A stretch of DNA of 64,000 nucleotides from Flavobacterium sharifuzzamanii (GCF_003254585.1 NZ_QJGZ01000041.1:124001-188000); one strand, 5' to 3'. Counted from the stretch's first letter, positions 33,601-42,818 are shown. Numbers and translations: made by a program. Notes: a model not told the origin generated them from the letters alone.

Positions 33601-35181
33601 ATGCTTTTGTCTCAGTCTTTGGCAGGATTTACAAAGGGTGAGGCCGACGTCTTGCGTAAAGCGATGGGTAAGAAACAAAAAGATGTACTAGATAAAATGA
33701 AGCCAAAGTTCGTCGAGCAAGCAGCCGCAAAAGGTCATGATGCTAAGATTCTGGAGAAAATCTGGAAAGACTGGGAAGCTTTTGCGAGTTACGCCTTCAA
33801 CAAATCGCACTCGACTTGTTATGCCTGGATTGCATATCAAACGGCTTATTTGAAAGCGCATTATCCTGCCGAATATATGGCAGCGGTACTTTCGAATAAC
33901 ATGAACGATATCAAACAAGTTTCTTTCTTCATGGAAGAATGTAAACGTATGGGATTACAAGTTCTTGGACCAGACGTAAACGAATCGTACTATAAATTTA
34001 CCGTAAACGATGACTACGCAGTTCGTTTCGGAATGGGGGCGATTAAGGGTGTTGGTTCTGGAGCTGTAGAAACCATTGTTGAAAACAGAAAAGACGGAAG
34101 ATATAAATCGATTTTTGATTTGGCAAAGCGAATTGATTTGCGTGCGGCCAATAAAAAGGCGATCGAAAACTTAGCGCTTGCTGGAGGTTTCGATTCGTTT
34201 GAAGGAACGACCAGAGCCCAATATTTCCACGATGATGGAGATGGCATCACATTCTACGAAAAAGCAATGCGTTACGGATCGAAGTTTCAGGAAAATGAAA
34301 ACTCATCTCAGGTAAGTTTGTTTGGGGAAACCAGCGAAGTGCAAATCGCTGAACCAGTTGTGCCTCCGTGCGAAGACTGGAGTACAATGGAGAAACTGGC
34401 AAAAGAGAAAGAAGTTGTTGGAATCTATATTTCGGGGCATCCGCTTGACGATTTTAGATTTGAAATGAAATATTTCTGTAATTCTCGTTTGGAAGCACTG
34501 AAAAGCATGAATGAATATGTTGGGAAAAATCTAATGTTTGCCGGAATCATTAATAACGTACAACATCGTGTAGCAAAGAATGGAAAAGGTTGGGCAGCTT
34601 TCAACTTAGAAGGTTATGATGAGAGTTATGAGTTTAAGATTTTTGGGGAAGAGTATTTGAAATTCCGCCACTTCTTAATTCAGAACAATTTTGCCTTTTT
34701 GAAAATATTGATCAAAGACGGATGGGTCAATCATGATACAGGAAAGAAATCTGATCCTAGAATGCAGTTTGTTGAGATTCGCCAGCTACAGGATATTTTG
34801 GAAGCTTTTGCTAAAAAACTGATTGTATTATTGAATATTAAAGATCTTCATCCTGAATTTATTCATAAACTGAGTCATTTGTTTGCTGAAAACAAAGGAG
34901 AGAATTCGGTGACTTTTGAAATTATGGAATTAGAAAAAATAAAGCGCTTAGTTGAGGTAGAAACACCAGCCGATTTTGAAGCAGATGATGCTGTTTTTGA
35001 AGCTGAAAATGAAAATGAAGATAGTGCGATGGAAGATACAAAGATTCAAGAAGTAAATGAAGTTGAAGAAATAAAAGTGGTAACCAAATTAACGATGCCT
35101 AGCCGCCGTTTGAAAGTGAAAATTTCAGCTGAATTATTGCAGGAATTGGAGAAAATGCAGATTAATTTTAAACTCAACTAA
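30646..35181 (+). CDS. dnaE: DNA polymerase III subunit alpha with N-terminal proofreading exonuclease
   Basis: A 1511-aa replicative polymerase. The ATG at 30646 (MYLIFDTETTG) is preferred to a TTG six codons upstream. Residues 1-190 are a DEDDh 3'-5' exonuclease (FDTETTG; HNATADVEAT near 175), fused as is usual in Bacteroidetes. A PHP domain follows (FAHLHNHTQFSVLQ, about 262), the Pol III palm with GPGRGSAAGSAV (about 647) and the catalytic triad PDIDIDFDDEGR (about 688), then HhH and OB domains (KNLMFAGIINNVQHR). The acidic stretch near 1440-1480 is low-complexity. Confidence 0.97.
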   Translation: MYLIFDTETTGLPKRWDAPITDSDNWPRCIQIAWQLHDEMGQLVEHQDYLVKPEGFNIPYDAERIHGISTELAEADGITLAEVLEKFNIALSKTKFIVGQNLGFDVNIMGAEFHRMGVDSTMASIPVLDTCTEVTASLLQLPGGRGGKFKLPTLTELHSYLFDQPFAEAHNATADVEATTRCFLELVRREVFTKEELDVPKEYFKDFQERNPEPFKLIGLKHINLKAASDKIREQLKALAGEGTQNVVSEEDKADFKAAKFAHLHNHTQFSVLQSTIGIGNIVAAAAKNGMPAVAMTDTGNMMGAFHFVSAVMNHNKAASGKNKALVEAGEEPTETEVKPIVGCEFNICENHLDKSKKDNGYQVVLMAKNKAGYHNLAKMASIAYTDGFYYVPRIDRKIVEQYKGDIMVLSGNLYGEIPSKILNIGENQAEEALIWWKEQFGEDFYLEVMRHNQEDENRVNKTLIEFAKKHDVKLIATNNTYYLNKEDANAHDILLCVKDGEKQATPIGRGRGYRYGLPNQEYYFKSQEEMKKLFADLPEAIINIQEIIDKVEGYSLYRDVLLPKFEIPDEFVDPEDEKDNGVRGENAYLRHLTMEGAKRRYGEITESIQERLDFELMTISNSGYPGYFLIVQDFIAEARKMDVSVGPGRGSAAGSAVAYCLGITNIDPIKYDLLFERFLNPDRVSMPDIDIDFDDEGRGRVMEYVINKYGQKQVAQIITYGKMATKSAIRDTARVLDLPLFEADRIAKLIPGMMPSKWNLARFISESEEEVKKALRSDEFDNVKELIAIANEDDLAGETIQQAKILEGSMRNTGIHACGVIITPSDITNYVPVTTAKDSDLYVTQFDNSVAESAGLLKMDFLGLKTLTLIKDTVKLVKYRTGIELNPDTFPIDDEETYALFQRGETVGIFQYESPGMQKYMKDLKPTVFGDLIAMNALYRPGPLEYIPSFVRRKNGDEEIKYDLDACAEYLSETYGITVYQEQVMLLSQSLAGFTKGEADVLRKAMGKKQKDVLDKMKPKFVEQAAAKGHDAKILEKIWKDWEAFASYAFNKSHSTCYAWIAYQTAYLKAHYPAEYMAAVLSNNMNDIKQVSFFMEECKRMGLQVLGPDVNESYYKFTVNDDYAVRFGMGAIKGVGSGAVETIVENRKDGRYKSIFDLAKRIDLRAANKKAIENLALAGGFDSFEGTTRAQYFHDDGDGITFYEKAMRYGSKFQENENSSQVSLFGETSEVQIAEPVVPPCEDWSTMEKLAKEKEVVGIYISGHPLDDFRFEMKYFCNSRLEALKSMNEYVGKNLMFAGIINNVQHRVAKNGKGWAAFNLEGYDESYEFKIFGEEYLKFRHFLIQNNFAFLKILIKDGWVNHDTGKKSDPRMQFVEIRQLQDILEAFAKKLIVLLNIKDLHPEFIHKLSHLFAENKGENSVTFEIMELEKIKRLVEVETPADFEADDAVFEAENENEDSAMEDTKIQEVNEVEEIKVVTKLTMPSRRLKVKISAELLQELEKMQINFKLN

Positions 35182-35328
35182 AAAATTAACAGTTAAAATT
35201 TGAACAGATGTTAAATTTTTATGTTAAAAATATGCATGCATAATACTTTTTTAGTAATATTGCCCAAAATTACAACGTTTTCGTTCCAAGTCTAACTTTA
35301 CAAACTGTAAGAATGTGTTAAAATATTC

Positions 35329-35336
35329 TATGTTTG
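35329..35336 (+). promoter_or_regulatory. -7 element (TATGTTTG) for the outer-membrane barrel gene
   Basis: TAnnTTTG match 22 bp upstream of the ATG at 35359; no clear TTG box. Confidence 0.4.
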
Positions 35337-35358
35337 TACTAATCAATAAATCAAAATT

Positions 35359-36327
35359 ATGAAAAAGAACCTATTTTTATTAGGATTATTAGTTTGCTCT
35401 ATGGCCACAATGGCGCAAACAGAAAAAGCGGAAAAACCAGAAAGCTGGTATTTTAAATTAGGAGGATCATATTTCAACCAAACTGCTTCAACTGAGTTTC
35501 CAGAAGTGGGAGGTCAAGCACCAAACAGAGATGTGTATTCTGGTACTTTAGCTAATAATAAATTAGTTTCAAGAGAAAGTGTAACAGGTTCTTTTGGACA
35601 AGGTTTTAGAAGTGGTATTACTGCTGGTTACCGTTTTTCTACTCGTTTAGGAGTTGAGATGTCTGCAAACTATTATATCAGTAATAGTAAAACAATGGCT
35701 CAGACAACAGATAGACTTATTTCATATAATCCTGCTGCTAGCCCTGCTGCTACATATGTGAGTTTTACTGCGGAAGGACAAATTAAAGCTTTTGATTTAG
35801 CTCCATCACTTGTAATGTTTTTAGGAGAAGCTCATGGTTTTGAGCCTTATACTAAAGTTGGAGTAATTGTTCCAATTCACGGTACTTTAGATATTAAAAC
35901 AAATAGAGAGTATACAACATTTGTAGGTGCTAACCAAGTTGCAAAAACTGATGCTTACTCTAAAGATGTAGTTAAGCCAAATGCAACAATTGGATTTATG
36001 GCTGCTATTGGTACTTCTTACAAATTAGGGAAACATATTTCTGCTTTTGCAGAATTAGAGTACCGTAACTTTACTGTTCACGGAAAAACAAAAGAAACTA
36101 CTGATTATACTGAAAATGGTGTAGATAAATTAAATACAACAACTGCATTTAGAGCTGCTTCATATTCTGCTAATCATACGAACTACCATAGCAAAATCGA
36201 TGCTAATTCTAATAGTATGGTTACAAATGCTGCAGGTTTTGATAATACAAAAGCAACAGACGATTTAAGTTCTTATGTTGGTATTTCTGGTTTAGGATTA
36301 ACATTAGGTATCAAATACAGCTTATAG
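35359..36327 (+). CDS. Outer-membrane beta-barrel protein
   Basis: 322 aa with a signal peptide (KKNLFLLGLLVCSMATMAQ). The mature protein alternates polar and aromatic residues and ends in a typical outer-membrane strand (LGLTLGIKYSL). Glycine-rich turn segments and regions such as FRSGITAGYRFSTRLGVEMS and SAFAELEYRNFTVHG are barrel strands, giving an OmpA/OmpW-sized barrel of perhaps 8-10 strands. Specific function unknown. Strong own terminator. Confidence 0.85.
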   Translation: MKKNLFLLGLLVCSMATMAQTEKAEKPESWYFKLGGSYFNQTASTEFPEVGGQAPNRDVYSGTLANNKLVSRESVTGSFGQGFRSGITAGYRFSTRLGVEMSANYYISNSKTMAQTTDRLISYNPAASPAATYVSFTAEGQIKAFDLAPSLVMFLGEAHGFEPYTKVGVIVPIHGTLDIKTNREYTTFVGANQVAKTDAYSKDVVKPNATIGFMAAIGTSYKLGKHISAFAELEYRNFTVHGKTKETTDYTENGVDKLNTTTAFRAASYSANHTNYHSKIDANSNSMVTNAAGFDNTKATDDLSSYVGISGLGLTLGIKYSL

Positions 36328-36356
36328 TTTTTCCATTTTTTTATAGTTTATAGTTT

Positions 36357-36395
36357 AAAAAAAAGAGGATATTCGAAAGAATATCCTCTTTTTTT
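36357..36395 (+). terminator. Terminator of the outer-membrane barrel gene
   Basis: 15-bp stem with GAAA loop (loop 36375-36378), flanked by A and T runs. Strong intrinsic terminator, able to work on both strands. Confidence 0.88.
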
Positions 36396-36404
36396 ATGCG
36401 CATT

Positions 36405-36510
36405 TTTGTCATTTCGAGGAACGAGAAATCTCCACAAGTAGCTCTACAAAGATTGGTGACAATTGGGATGGAGTTTCTCGCGAAGATTTCTCGTTCCTCG
36501 AAATGACAAA
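36405..36510. repeat. Inverted repeat, 27-bp perfect arms
   Basis: Arms 36405-36431 and 36484-36510 are perfectly complementary (outer end TTTGTCATTTCGAGG). This 'TCATTTCGAGGAACGAGAAATC' type is a known style of dispersed flavobacterial palindrome. The following 36511-36600 holds a short TTAGTCAAAGTT / AACTTTGACTAAG hairpin and no gene. Confidence 0.8.
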
Positions 36511-36600
36511 CTACCCAGTTTTATCTTAGTCAAAGTTAAAAACTTTGACTAAGATTTTTCATGTATTAGCCAAGCTAAAGCTGGACAACTCAAATAAATA

Positions 36601-37596
36601 CTATTTTGAAGCTTCTCTAAACTCTTTTAAAACCTGATCAATAACCCAAGTGGTTCTCGCGCCAGAAGTTCCTTTAGAAGGAGAAGCGTCTTCTTTTCCT
36701 AATAATTCAGCAATAACAGTTTCAATAAATGGTTGCTGAATATGTAATGGATTCTCGATAGTAATACTTTCTTTTTCTCCATTTACATATTGAATATGAA
36801 TAGGATCATTTCCAAAAGTAGAGAATGAAATTTTTCCTTTATCACCAACAATTTCAGTATTATCGTAACGTTCAAAACTCGCAAAATTCCAAATGCCTGA
36901 GCCGTGAATTCCGTTTTCAAATAAAAATGACATCGAAACTGCATCTTCAGCAGGATAAGCCATTAACTGAGAAGTTGCATGCCCACGAACTGATTTTATT
37001 GGACCCAAAACAAAATCTAGGAAATCTAAAGTATGGCAAGCTAAATCCACAAAAATCCCGCCTCCAGAAATATGCGGTAAAACTGTCCACGGAAGATTGA
37101 TTTCGTCGTCATAACGAGCTTCAAAAGGATGATACAAAACACAGTTTACATGTCTTATAGATCCTAATTTCCCTTGATCGATTATTTCTTTTATTTTCAA
37201 AAAACGAGGCAGAGCTCTTCTATAATAAGCAACAAATAACGGAACATTATGTTCTTTGCAAGCGCTGATCATTTCATTGCATTCTTCAAAAGTCAGAGCC
37301 ATAGGTTTTTCTACATAAACTGGTTTTCCTGCTTTGGCGCATAAAATAGTATATTCTTTATGAGAAGATGGAGGAGTGGCAATATAAACAGCATCGACTT
37401 CTGGATCATTTATTAAATCTTCAGCATTTGAATACCATTTAGGAACGTTATGACGTTTGGCGTAATCTTCGGCAAGAGCAGCATCTCTTCGCATCACGGC
37501 AACTAAAGCAGAATTTGGAGCTTTCTGAAAAGCTGGCCCGCTTTTTACTTCAGTTACATTTCCGCAGCCAATAATTCCCCATTTTATAATTTCCAT
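36601..37596 (-). CDS. Gfo/Idh/MocA-family oxidoreductase
   Basis: 331-aa NAD(P)-dependent sugar or polyol dehydrogenase type. N-terminal Rossmann fold with WGIIGCGNVTEVKSGPAF, then DAVYIATPPSSHKEY and the EKP motif VYVEKPMALT; the catalytic-region SGGGIFVDLACHTLDFLDFVLG carries the usual Asp/His pair. C-terminal alpha-beta domain. No signal peptide, so cytoplasmic. Substrate not determinable; it stands alone. Confidence 0.93.
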   Translation of the reverse strand: MEIIKWGIIGCGNVTEVKSGPAFQKAPNSALVAVMRRDAALAEDYAKRHNVPKWYSNAEDLINDPEVDAVYIATPPSSHKEYTILCAKAGKPVYVEKPMALTFEECNEMISACKEHNVPLFVAYYRRALPRFLKIKEIIDQGKLGSIRHVNCVLYHPFEARYDDEINLPWTVLPHISGGGIFVDLACHTLDFLDFVLGPIKSVRGHATSQLMAYPAEDAVSMSFLFENGIHGSGIWNFASFERYDNTEIVGDKGKISFSTFGNDPIHIQYVNGEKESITIENPLHIQQPFIETVIAELLGKEDASPSKGTSGARTTWVIDQVLKEFREASK

Positions 37597-37633
37597 TGTG
37601 TAAGTTTTAAGTTTCTCAAATTTAAAAAAGGTT

Positions 37634-37809
37634 TGCCACGAATTACACTAATTTCCGCGAATTATTTTTTGAAGTTTTGCTACAGATTAAAAGGATTTCC
37701 ACAGATTACAAAAAGTAAACGCATAGATATTAAAATCATTTTAATCCTTTTAATCTGTGGCAAAACAAAAAGCCACAAACTCACAAAATAATTCGTGAAT
37801 TCGTGGCTT
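37634..37809. repeat. Nested inverted repeat ('GCCACGAATT' type)
   Basis: Outer imperfect arms (GCCACGAATTACAC... and ...GAATTCGTGGC) enclose an inner pair (ACAGATTAAAAGGATT... with ...AATCCTTTTAATCTGTGG). Same module families as at 44385-44674 and 63560-63690. Confidence 0.7.
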
Positions 37810-37829
37810 AAAAAAATCAGTTTAAAGTC

Positions 37830-39938
37830 TTATTTTTTAGGCAAAGCTCTAAAACCCATATTGTAAAGCGTGAAAGCTTGAATATCTACACTTTCTTGAA
37901 TGCTAGCTGCAACAGATTTCCCTGCTCCATGTCCTGCTTTTACATCAATTCTAATTAGAACTGGATTTTCTCCTGTCTGTTTTTCCTGCAACTCAGAAGC
38001 AAATTTGAAACTGTGCGCAGGAACTACACGATCATCATGATCTCCAGTAGTTACCATTGTTGCTGGATAATGCGTTCCCTGTTTTACATTATGAACTGGA
38101 GAATATCCTTTTAAGTATTCGAACATTTCTTTGCTATCTTGAGCAGTTCCGTAATCAAAAGCCCATCCTGCCCCTGCTGTAAAAGCATTGTAACGAAGCA
38201 TATCCATAACTCCAACTGCAGGCAATGCTACTTTCATTAAATCTGGACGCTGAGTCATAGTTGCACCAACCAATAAACCTCCGTTAGATCCTCCGCGAAT
38301 AGCTAAATAATCAGATGAAGTATATTTTTGTGCAATTAAATATTCTGCAGCAGCGATAAAATCATCAAATACATTTTGCTTTTGAAGCTTTGTTCCCGCA
38401 TCATGCCATTTTTTTCCGTATTCTCCGCCACCTCTTAGGTTCGCAACTGCGTAAACTCCACCATTTTCCATCCAAACGGCATTAGATATACTGAAACTTG
38501 GCGTTAAACTAATATTGAATCCGCCGTAACCGTAAAGGATTGTTGGGTTTTTACCATCTAATTTTGTTCCTTTTTTATAGGTAATAATCATCGGAACTTT
38601 TGTACCGTCTTTTGAAGTGTAGAAAACTTGTTTTGATTCGTAATCTTCACTTTTGAAATCTACTTTTGGTTTTTGATACACTTCAGATTTACCAGATTTT
38701 GGTTCCAAAGAATAGATGCTTCCTGGTGTTGTATAGTTGGTAAAGCTGTAGTATAAAATTTTATCGTCTTTTTTACCGCTAAATCCGCCAGCAGTTCCAA
38801 CTGCAGGAAGTTTAATTTCGCGAACTAATTTTCCGTTGTAATCATATTGCTGTACAAATGAAACAGCATCTTTGGTATAATTGGCAAAGAAATAGCCAGC
38901 GCCAGTTGAAGGCGATAAAATATCTTTGGTTTCTTTAATAAAGTCTTTCCAGTTTTCAGGCTTCGGATTTGCTGCATCGACAGTTATGATGCGTTTGTTA
39001 GGAGCGTTAAAATCTGTTTCAATAAACAATTTGCTGCCTTGGTTGGCAATGATGCTATTGTCACTATCAAAGTTGTCAACGATTGTAACAATAGGACTGT
39101 TGGCTTTAGTCAGATCTTTAATGTATAATTCATTTCCGTAAGTAGAGTTAGCGGCTGTAATTACCAAATAATGATTGTCTTCAGTAACATACCCACCAAC
39201 ATATCTCCTTTTTTGATCTGCTCCAAAAATTACTTTATCGTCTTTTTGAGAAGTTCCCAGTTTGTGGAAATACAATTTGTGCTGATCCGTTTTAGCAGAT
39301 AATTCACTTCCTTTTGGTTTGTCATAGCTAGAGTAGTAGAAACCATCATTTCCGTGCCAAGAGACACCGCTAAATTTTACATCAACCAAAGTATCTTCTA
39401 AAACTTTTTTAGAAAGTGCATCTATGATAATTACTTTTCTCCAGTCGCTTCCTCCTTCAGAAATTGCATAAGCAGCTTTGCTTCCGTCTTCAGAAAAATC
39501 AAGTCCGCCAAGAGAAGTTGTTCCGTCTTTAGAGAAAGTATTCGGATCTAGGAAAATTTCTTCCTTGCCATTTTCATCTTTTCTATAAACAACAGATTGA
39601 TTTTGAAGGCCATTGTTTTTTGAATAATAAGTAAATTTTCCTTCTTTGGATGGAGCTCCAATTTTTTCGTAGTTCCAAAGTTTTTCCATTCGCTTTTTAA
39701 GTTCTTCGCGAAACGGAATTTTATCTAAATAAGCATAAGTAATTTCGTTTTCAGCTTTTACCCAAGCACCGGTTTCGGCAGATTTATCATCTTCTAACCA
39801 ACGGTACGGATCGCTCACTTTTGTGTCAAAGTAAACGTCAACAGTTTCTCCTTTTTTAGTTTGCGGATATTGCATTTTGCCTTGTCCAAATGATATTCCT
39901 GCAGTTGTAATTGCCATTAATAAAAATGTTTTTTTCAT
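37830..39938 (-). CDS. Prolyl oligopeptidase (S9A)
   Basis: 702-aa serine peptidase cleaving short peptides after proline. Signal peptide (MKKTFLLMAITTAGISFG), so periplasmic. The seven-bladed propeller domain lies at about 70-420. The catalytic alpha/beta-hydrolase domain contains ILYGYGGFNISLTPSF, ANLRGGGEYGKKWHDAG, the nucleophile in AIRGGSNGGLLVGATM, the Asp in TGDHDDRVVPAHS and the His in VKAGHGAGKS, all typical of prolyl endopeptidases. Monocistronic; TATTTTTG at 39961-39968 is a possible -7 element. Confidence 0.96.
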   Translation of the reverse strand: MKKTFLLMAITTAGISFGQGKMQYPQTKKGETVDVYFDTKVSDPYRWLEDDKSAETGAWVKAENEITYAYLDKIPFREELKKRMEKLWNYEKIGAPSKEGKFTYYSKNNGLQNQSVVYRKDENGKEEIFLDPNTFSKDGTTSLGGLDFSEDGSKAAYAISEGGSDWRKVIIIDALSKKVLEDTLVDVKFSGVSWHGNDGFYYSSYDKPKGSELSAKTDQHKLYFHKLGTSQKDDKVIFGADQKRRYVGGYVTEDNHYLVITAANSTYGNELYIKDLTKANSPIVTIVDNFDSDNSIIANQGSKLFIETDFNAPNKRIITVDAANPKPENWKDFIKETKDILSPSTGAGYFFANYTKDAVSFVQQYDYNGKLVREIKLPAVGTAGGFSGKKDDKILYYSFTNYTTPGSIYSLEPKSGKSEVYQKPKVDFKSEDYESKQVFYTSKDGTKVPMIITYKKGTKLDGKNPTILYGYGGFNISLTPSFSISNAVWMENGGVYAVANLRGGGEYGKKWHDAGTKLQKQNVFDDFIAAAEYLIAQKYTSSDYLAIRGGSNGGLLVGATMTQRPDLMKVALPAVGVMDMLRYNAFTAGAGWAFDYGTAQDSKEMFEYLKGYSPVHNVKQGTHYPATMVTTGDHDDRVVPAHSFKFASELQEKQTGENPVLIRIDVKAGHGAGKSVAASIQESVDIQAFTLYNMGFRALPKK

Positions 39939-39960
39939 AGTTAGTTTTTATCTGTTGTAA

Positions 39961-39968
39961 CAAAAATA
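39961..39968 (-). promoter_or_regulatory. -7 element (TATTTTTG) for the prolyl oligopeptidase gene
   Basis: TAnnTTTG match on the minus strand, 22 bp upstream of the ATG. No -33 TTG at normal spacing. Confidence 0.35.
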
Positions 39969-40078
39969 GCACTTTTTGTTGTGAAAATTGAAATGAAAAA
40001 ATTAAACCATATAAGCTATATAAAATCATTAAACGGCGTGCTTAATTTTACTTATATGACTTATATGGTTTGAAATTG

Positions 40079-42286
40079 TTACAGATTAAAATTAACTCCC
40101 AAAACGATATTTCTTCCAATATTTGGAATACCGTCTGTCTTTAATCTAGAAAGGTGTGCAATGTATTTTTTATCAAATAAATTGTTTCCGTTTAAGTTAA
40201 TGTCGAAAGCAGTTTTCCCTAATTTGACAGTTCCTCCAAAACCTAAATTTACCAAGGTATAACCTTTAGAAGCTGTTTCGAAACCGCTTACATTATCTTG
40301 GCTAAAAGTTGAAGAAACATTTAGCGAAGCAAAACCTTCACTTAACCAGTTTTTGATATTAAATTCAGTTCTAAGTGTATTATTCCAATTATTTGCAGGA
40401 ATCAAAGGCAGATAATCTTTATTTTCTTTTTTACCTGTAACTGTTTCAAAACTAGTTTCAAAATGCAACCAGTCTAAAGGGTGCGGGTGAAAATGCAGAC
40501 CAACTTCACCTCCATACAATTGTGCATTATCCTGAACATACGCAAAAACATCATTATCGTCTAGAACTTCTCCAGTTGGTGAAGTATAAATGTAATTGTT
40601 TACGTGATTGTAAAATCCGTTTACGAAAAACTCAAAGTGAGTGTTTTTGTATTCTAAGTTTAAATCGGTCTGAACGTTTTGTTCTGTTTTCAAATTAGCA
40701 TTTCCAATTTCGTAACGATTTGTTCCTTCGTGAACACCGTTTGAGGTTAACTCGGCTAAGTTTGGAGCTCTAAATCCTGTCGCAACATTTAAACGAAGCG
40801 TTAACGGTTCTGCAAGTTTTGTTTTATATCCTAAAGAGGCATTAAAGCTGTCAAAAGATCGGTCTAAAGCTTGAAAATAACCTTCTTCGCCTTCAGTTCC
40901 GTGAGCGATCGAAGTAATATTACGATTGTCAAAACGCAATCCAGCTTGAATAACGCTGTTGTCCCATTCATAATTTGCAGTTCCAAAAACTCCAAAATCG
41001 TTCGTTGTAGCATCTGGAATTAAATATTCTTCTCCAGAATTTTTATTGGTTTGATGCATTCCTTGAACTCCCAAAATGGTTTCGATTTTTCCGAATTTAG
41101 GAAAATGGTATTTAGCATTATAATTGAAAGTGTTCAGTTTCATGTGTAAAGACGCTTCATTGCTGTCTTCAAACTCGCTTCTGTCATTGGCAATGTATCC
41201 TAAATCAACATCCAATTTTGAATTTTCGAAAAAGATAACATTGTTTAAACTCAATAAATGATTAAAAATTCCTTGTCTTGGAAATTGTGTGTCTTTGCTC
41301 GAAGATTGTTCTGCAATTCCGTCTTCTGGAATTCCAATATCCAATTTATTGTAGTTGTATCTTAAAACGCTTGAGAAACTTGAATTGCTGTAGCCAATGC
41401 CAGTTTTAAAGTCCGTTTCGTTATAACGAGAATTGGTTACGCGGTCACCGCCAGAGATTTTGTAATCAGAATGCGTGTTGTAACTTCCACGAGCTAAGAA
41501 TTTCCAGTTTTCTGTAGACGTTTTTAATCCGATAGAAGAGTTGCTTCCTTGCGTATTAGTAAAATATTTTTGGCTGAAATTGGCTTTAAAATCTCCTGCA
41601 TCAGCAAATTTTTCAGGATTAAAATACAAAACACCTCCCAAAGCATCAGAACCATATAATAAAGAAGCTGGGCCTTTGATAACTTCAACACTTTCAATTC
41701 CGGCATCATTCAAACCTAAACCATGCTCGTCTCCAAACTGCTGGTTTTCGATACGAACACCTTGAGAATAAACCAAAACACGATTGCCACTAAGTCCGCG
41801 AATGACAGGTTTTCCGATAGAAGTTCCCGTTGAAATCTGAGAAACTCCTGGAATTGTCGCTAAACCTTCAATCAAAGTTGAGGTTCCTTTTTGCTGTAAT
41901 GTTTTAATGCTTTCATGCTCAATCTTCATTACGTTTTGCGATTGTAGTTTGTTGAAAGGCGTTGAAACCACAACTTCATCCATTTCTAAAATAGATTCTT
42001 CAAGAGTGATGTCTAGCGTATTATGCTTCAATAATTTGGCGATTGTTTTATTTTGATTTGCATATCCAACATACGTGAAAGCAATGCGAAGACTTCCGTT
42101 CGGAAGATTATTCAACTCGTATTTTCCGTTTGCGTCTGTTGTAGTTCCTTTATGTAATTCTGGAGCATAAACAGAAACTCCTGGCAATGGATTATTCTGA
42201 TTATCAGTTACGGTTCCTGAAACCGAATTTTGAGCAGTAAGCATGCCCGAAAACCCTAAAATAAGGGCAATTATAAATTTTTTCAT
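40079..42286 (-). CDS. TonB-dependent outer-membrane receptor
   Basis: 735 aa. Signal peptide (…SGMLTAQ), then a carboxypeptidase-D-like domain (about 21-105, VSGTVTDNQNNPLPGVSVY and FTYVGYANQNKT), the plug (GLSGNRVLVYSQGVRIENQQ, VIKGPASLLYGSDALGGV) and a 22-strand barrel ending FNL. The DEHGLGLN plug segment and the HFHPHPLDWLHFE loop are His-containing, and the preceding gene encodes a His/Cys-rich small protein, so a metal such as zinc or copper is a plausible substrate. That is inference; no siderophore genes are nearby. Confidence 0.93.
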   Translation of the reverse strand: MKKFIIALILGFSGMLTAQNSVSGTVTDNQNNPLPGVSVYAPELHKGTTTDANGKYELNNLPNGSLRIAFTYVGYANQNKTIAKLLKHNTLDITLEESILEMDEVVVSTPFNKLQSQNVMKIEHESIKTLQQKGTSTLIEGLATIPGVSQISTGTSIGKPVIRGLSGNRVLVYSQGVRIENQQFGDEHGLGLNDAGIESVEVIKGPASLLYGSDALGGVLYFNPEKFADAGDFKANFSQKYFTNTQGSNSSIGLKTSTENWKFLARGSYNTHSDYKISGGDRVTNSRYNETDFKTGIGYSNSSFSSVLRYNYNKLDIGIPEDGIAEQSSSKDTQFPRQGIFNHLLSLNNVIFFENSKLDVDLGYIANDRSEFEDSNEASLHMKLNTFNYNAKYHFPKFGKIETILGVQGMHQTNKNSGEEYLIPDATTNDFGVFGTANYEWDNSVIQAGLRFDNRNITSIAHGTEGEEGYFQALDRSFDSFNASLGYKTKLAEPLTLRLNVATGFRAPNLAELTSNGVHEGTNRYEIGNANLKTEQNVQTDLNLEYKNTHFEFFVNGFYNHVNNYIYTSPTGEVLDDNDVFAYVQDNAQLYGGEVGLHFHPHPLDWLHFETSFETVTGKKENKDYLPLIPANNWNNTLRTEFNIKNWLSEGFASLNVSSTFSQDNVSGFETASKGYTLVNLGFGGTVKLGKTAFDINLNGNNLFDKKYIAHLSRLKTDGIPNIGRNIVLGVNFNL

Positions 42287-42450
42287 TTGAAAATGATGCT
42301 ATAGTTAAATTGAGTTTTTTTCTTTGAATGAAAACCAAAAACTAACAATAAAGCATTCTGATCCTAATTGATGAAAATAGGACAAGGAAACTCAATGTTG
42401 TTTTGAATTTAAATGAAAAGAAATGTGATGTTTTTTCGAATAATCGAAAC

Positions 42451-42804
42451 TTAAGAAACTATAGCAGCAGGTGGACCACGTAAGAAATACGAAGGAGATG
42501 AAATAGAGAAGATTTTCTCTGTAATGGGGAAGAAATAAGCAAATTCTTTTTCAAAAGAATGAAATTGAAATCGAAAAGTCTCTGGAACAACATAACTTCC
42601 AAAGGCAAAATTACAAACAAAACAAACGTCATAATCATGATGCTGATGCGTTATTTCTCCGCTCGGATCATTGTAATTATGATGACATTGTTTTTCTGAA
42701 AGCTGTTTTACAATATGCTCATAACTGTGTATCGACTGAAACAATATCGAGAACAATATTGTTACAGCAAACGATAAACTTAATATGAGCTGCTTTTTCT
42801 TCAT
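42451..42804 (-). CDS. Small His/Cys-rich secreted or membrane-anchored protein
   Basis: 117 aa from the ATG at 42804 (a TTG three codons earlier is less likely). An N-terminal hydrophobic segment (LILSLSFAVTILFSILFQS) is followed by HSYEHI, then a dense metal-ligand cluster: CHHNY, THQHHDYD and CFVC. The C-terminal half is aromatic. Proteins of this type precede TonB receptors in Flavobacteria and resemble DUF2946-like metal-linked proteins. It lies 164 bp before the TonB receptor on the same strand. Possible metal chaperone or sensor partner; not proven. Confidence 0.7.
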   Translation of the reverse strand: MKKKQLILSLSFAVTILFSILFQSIHSYEHIVKQLSEKQCHHNYNDPSGEITHQHHDYDVCFVCNFAFGSYVVPETFRFQFHSFEKEFAYFFPITEKIFSISSPSYFLRGPPAAIVS

Positions 42805-42810
42805 ACACCG

Positions 42811-42818
42811 CAAAGGTA
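42811..42818 (-). promoter_or_regulatory. -7 element (TACCTTTG) abutting the His/Cys-rich gene
   Basis: TAnnTTTG match ending six bases before the ATG at 42804, predicting a leaderless or nearly leaderless transcript. No -33 TTG seen. Confidence 0.35.
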
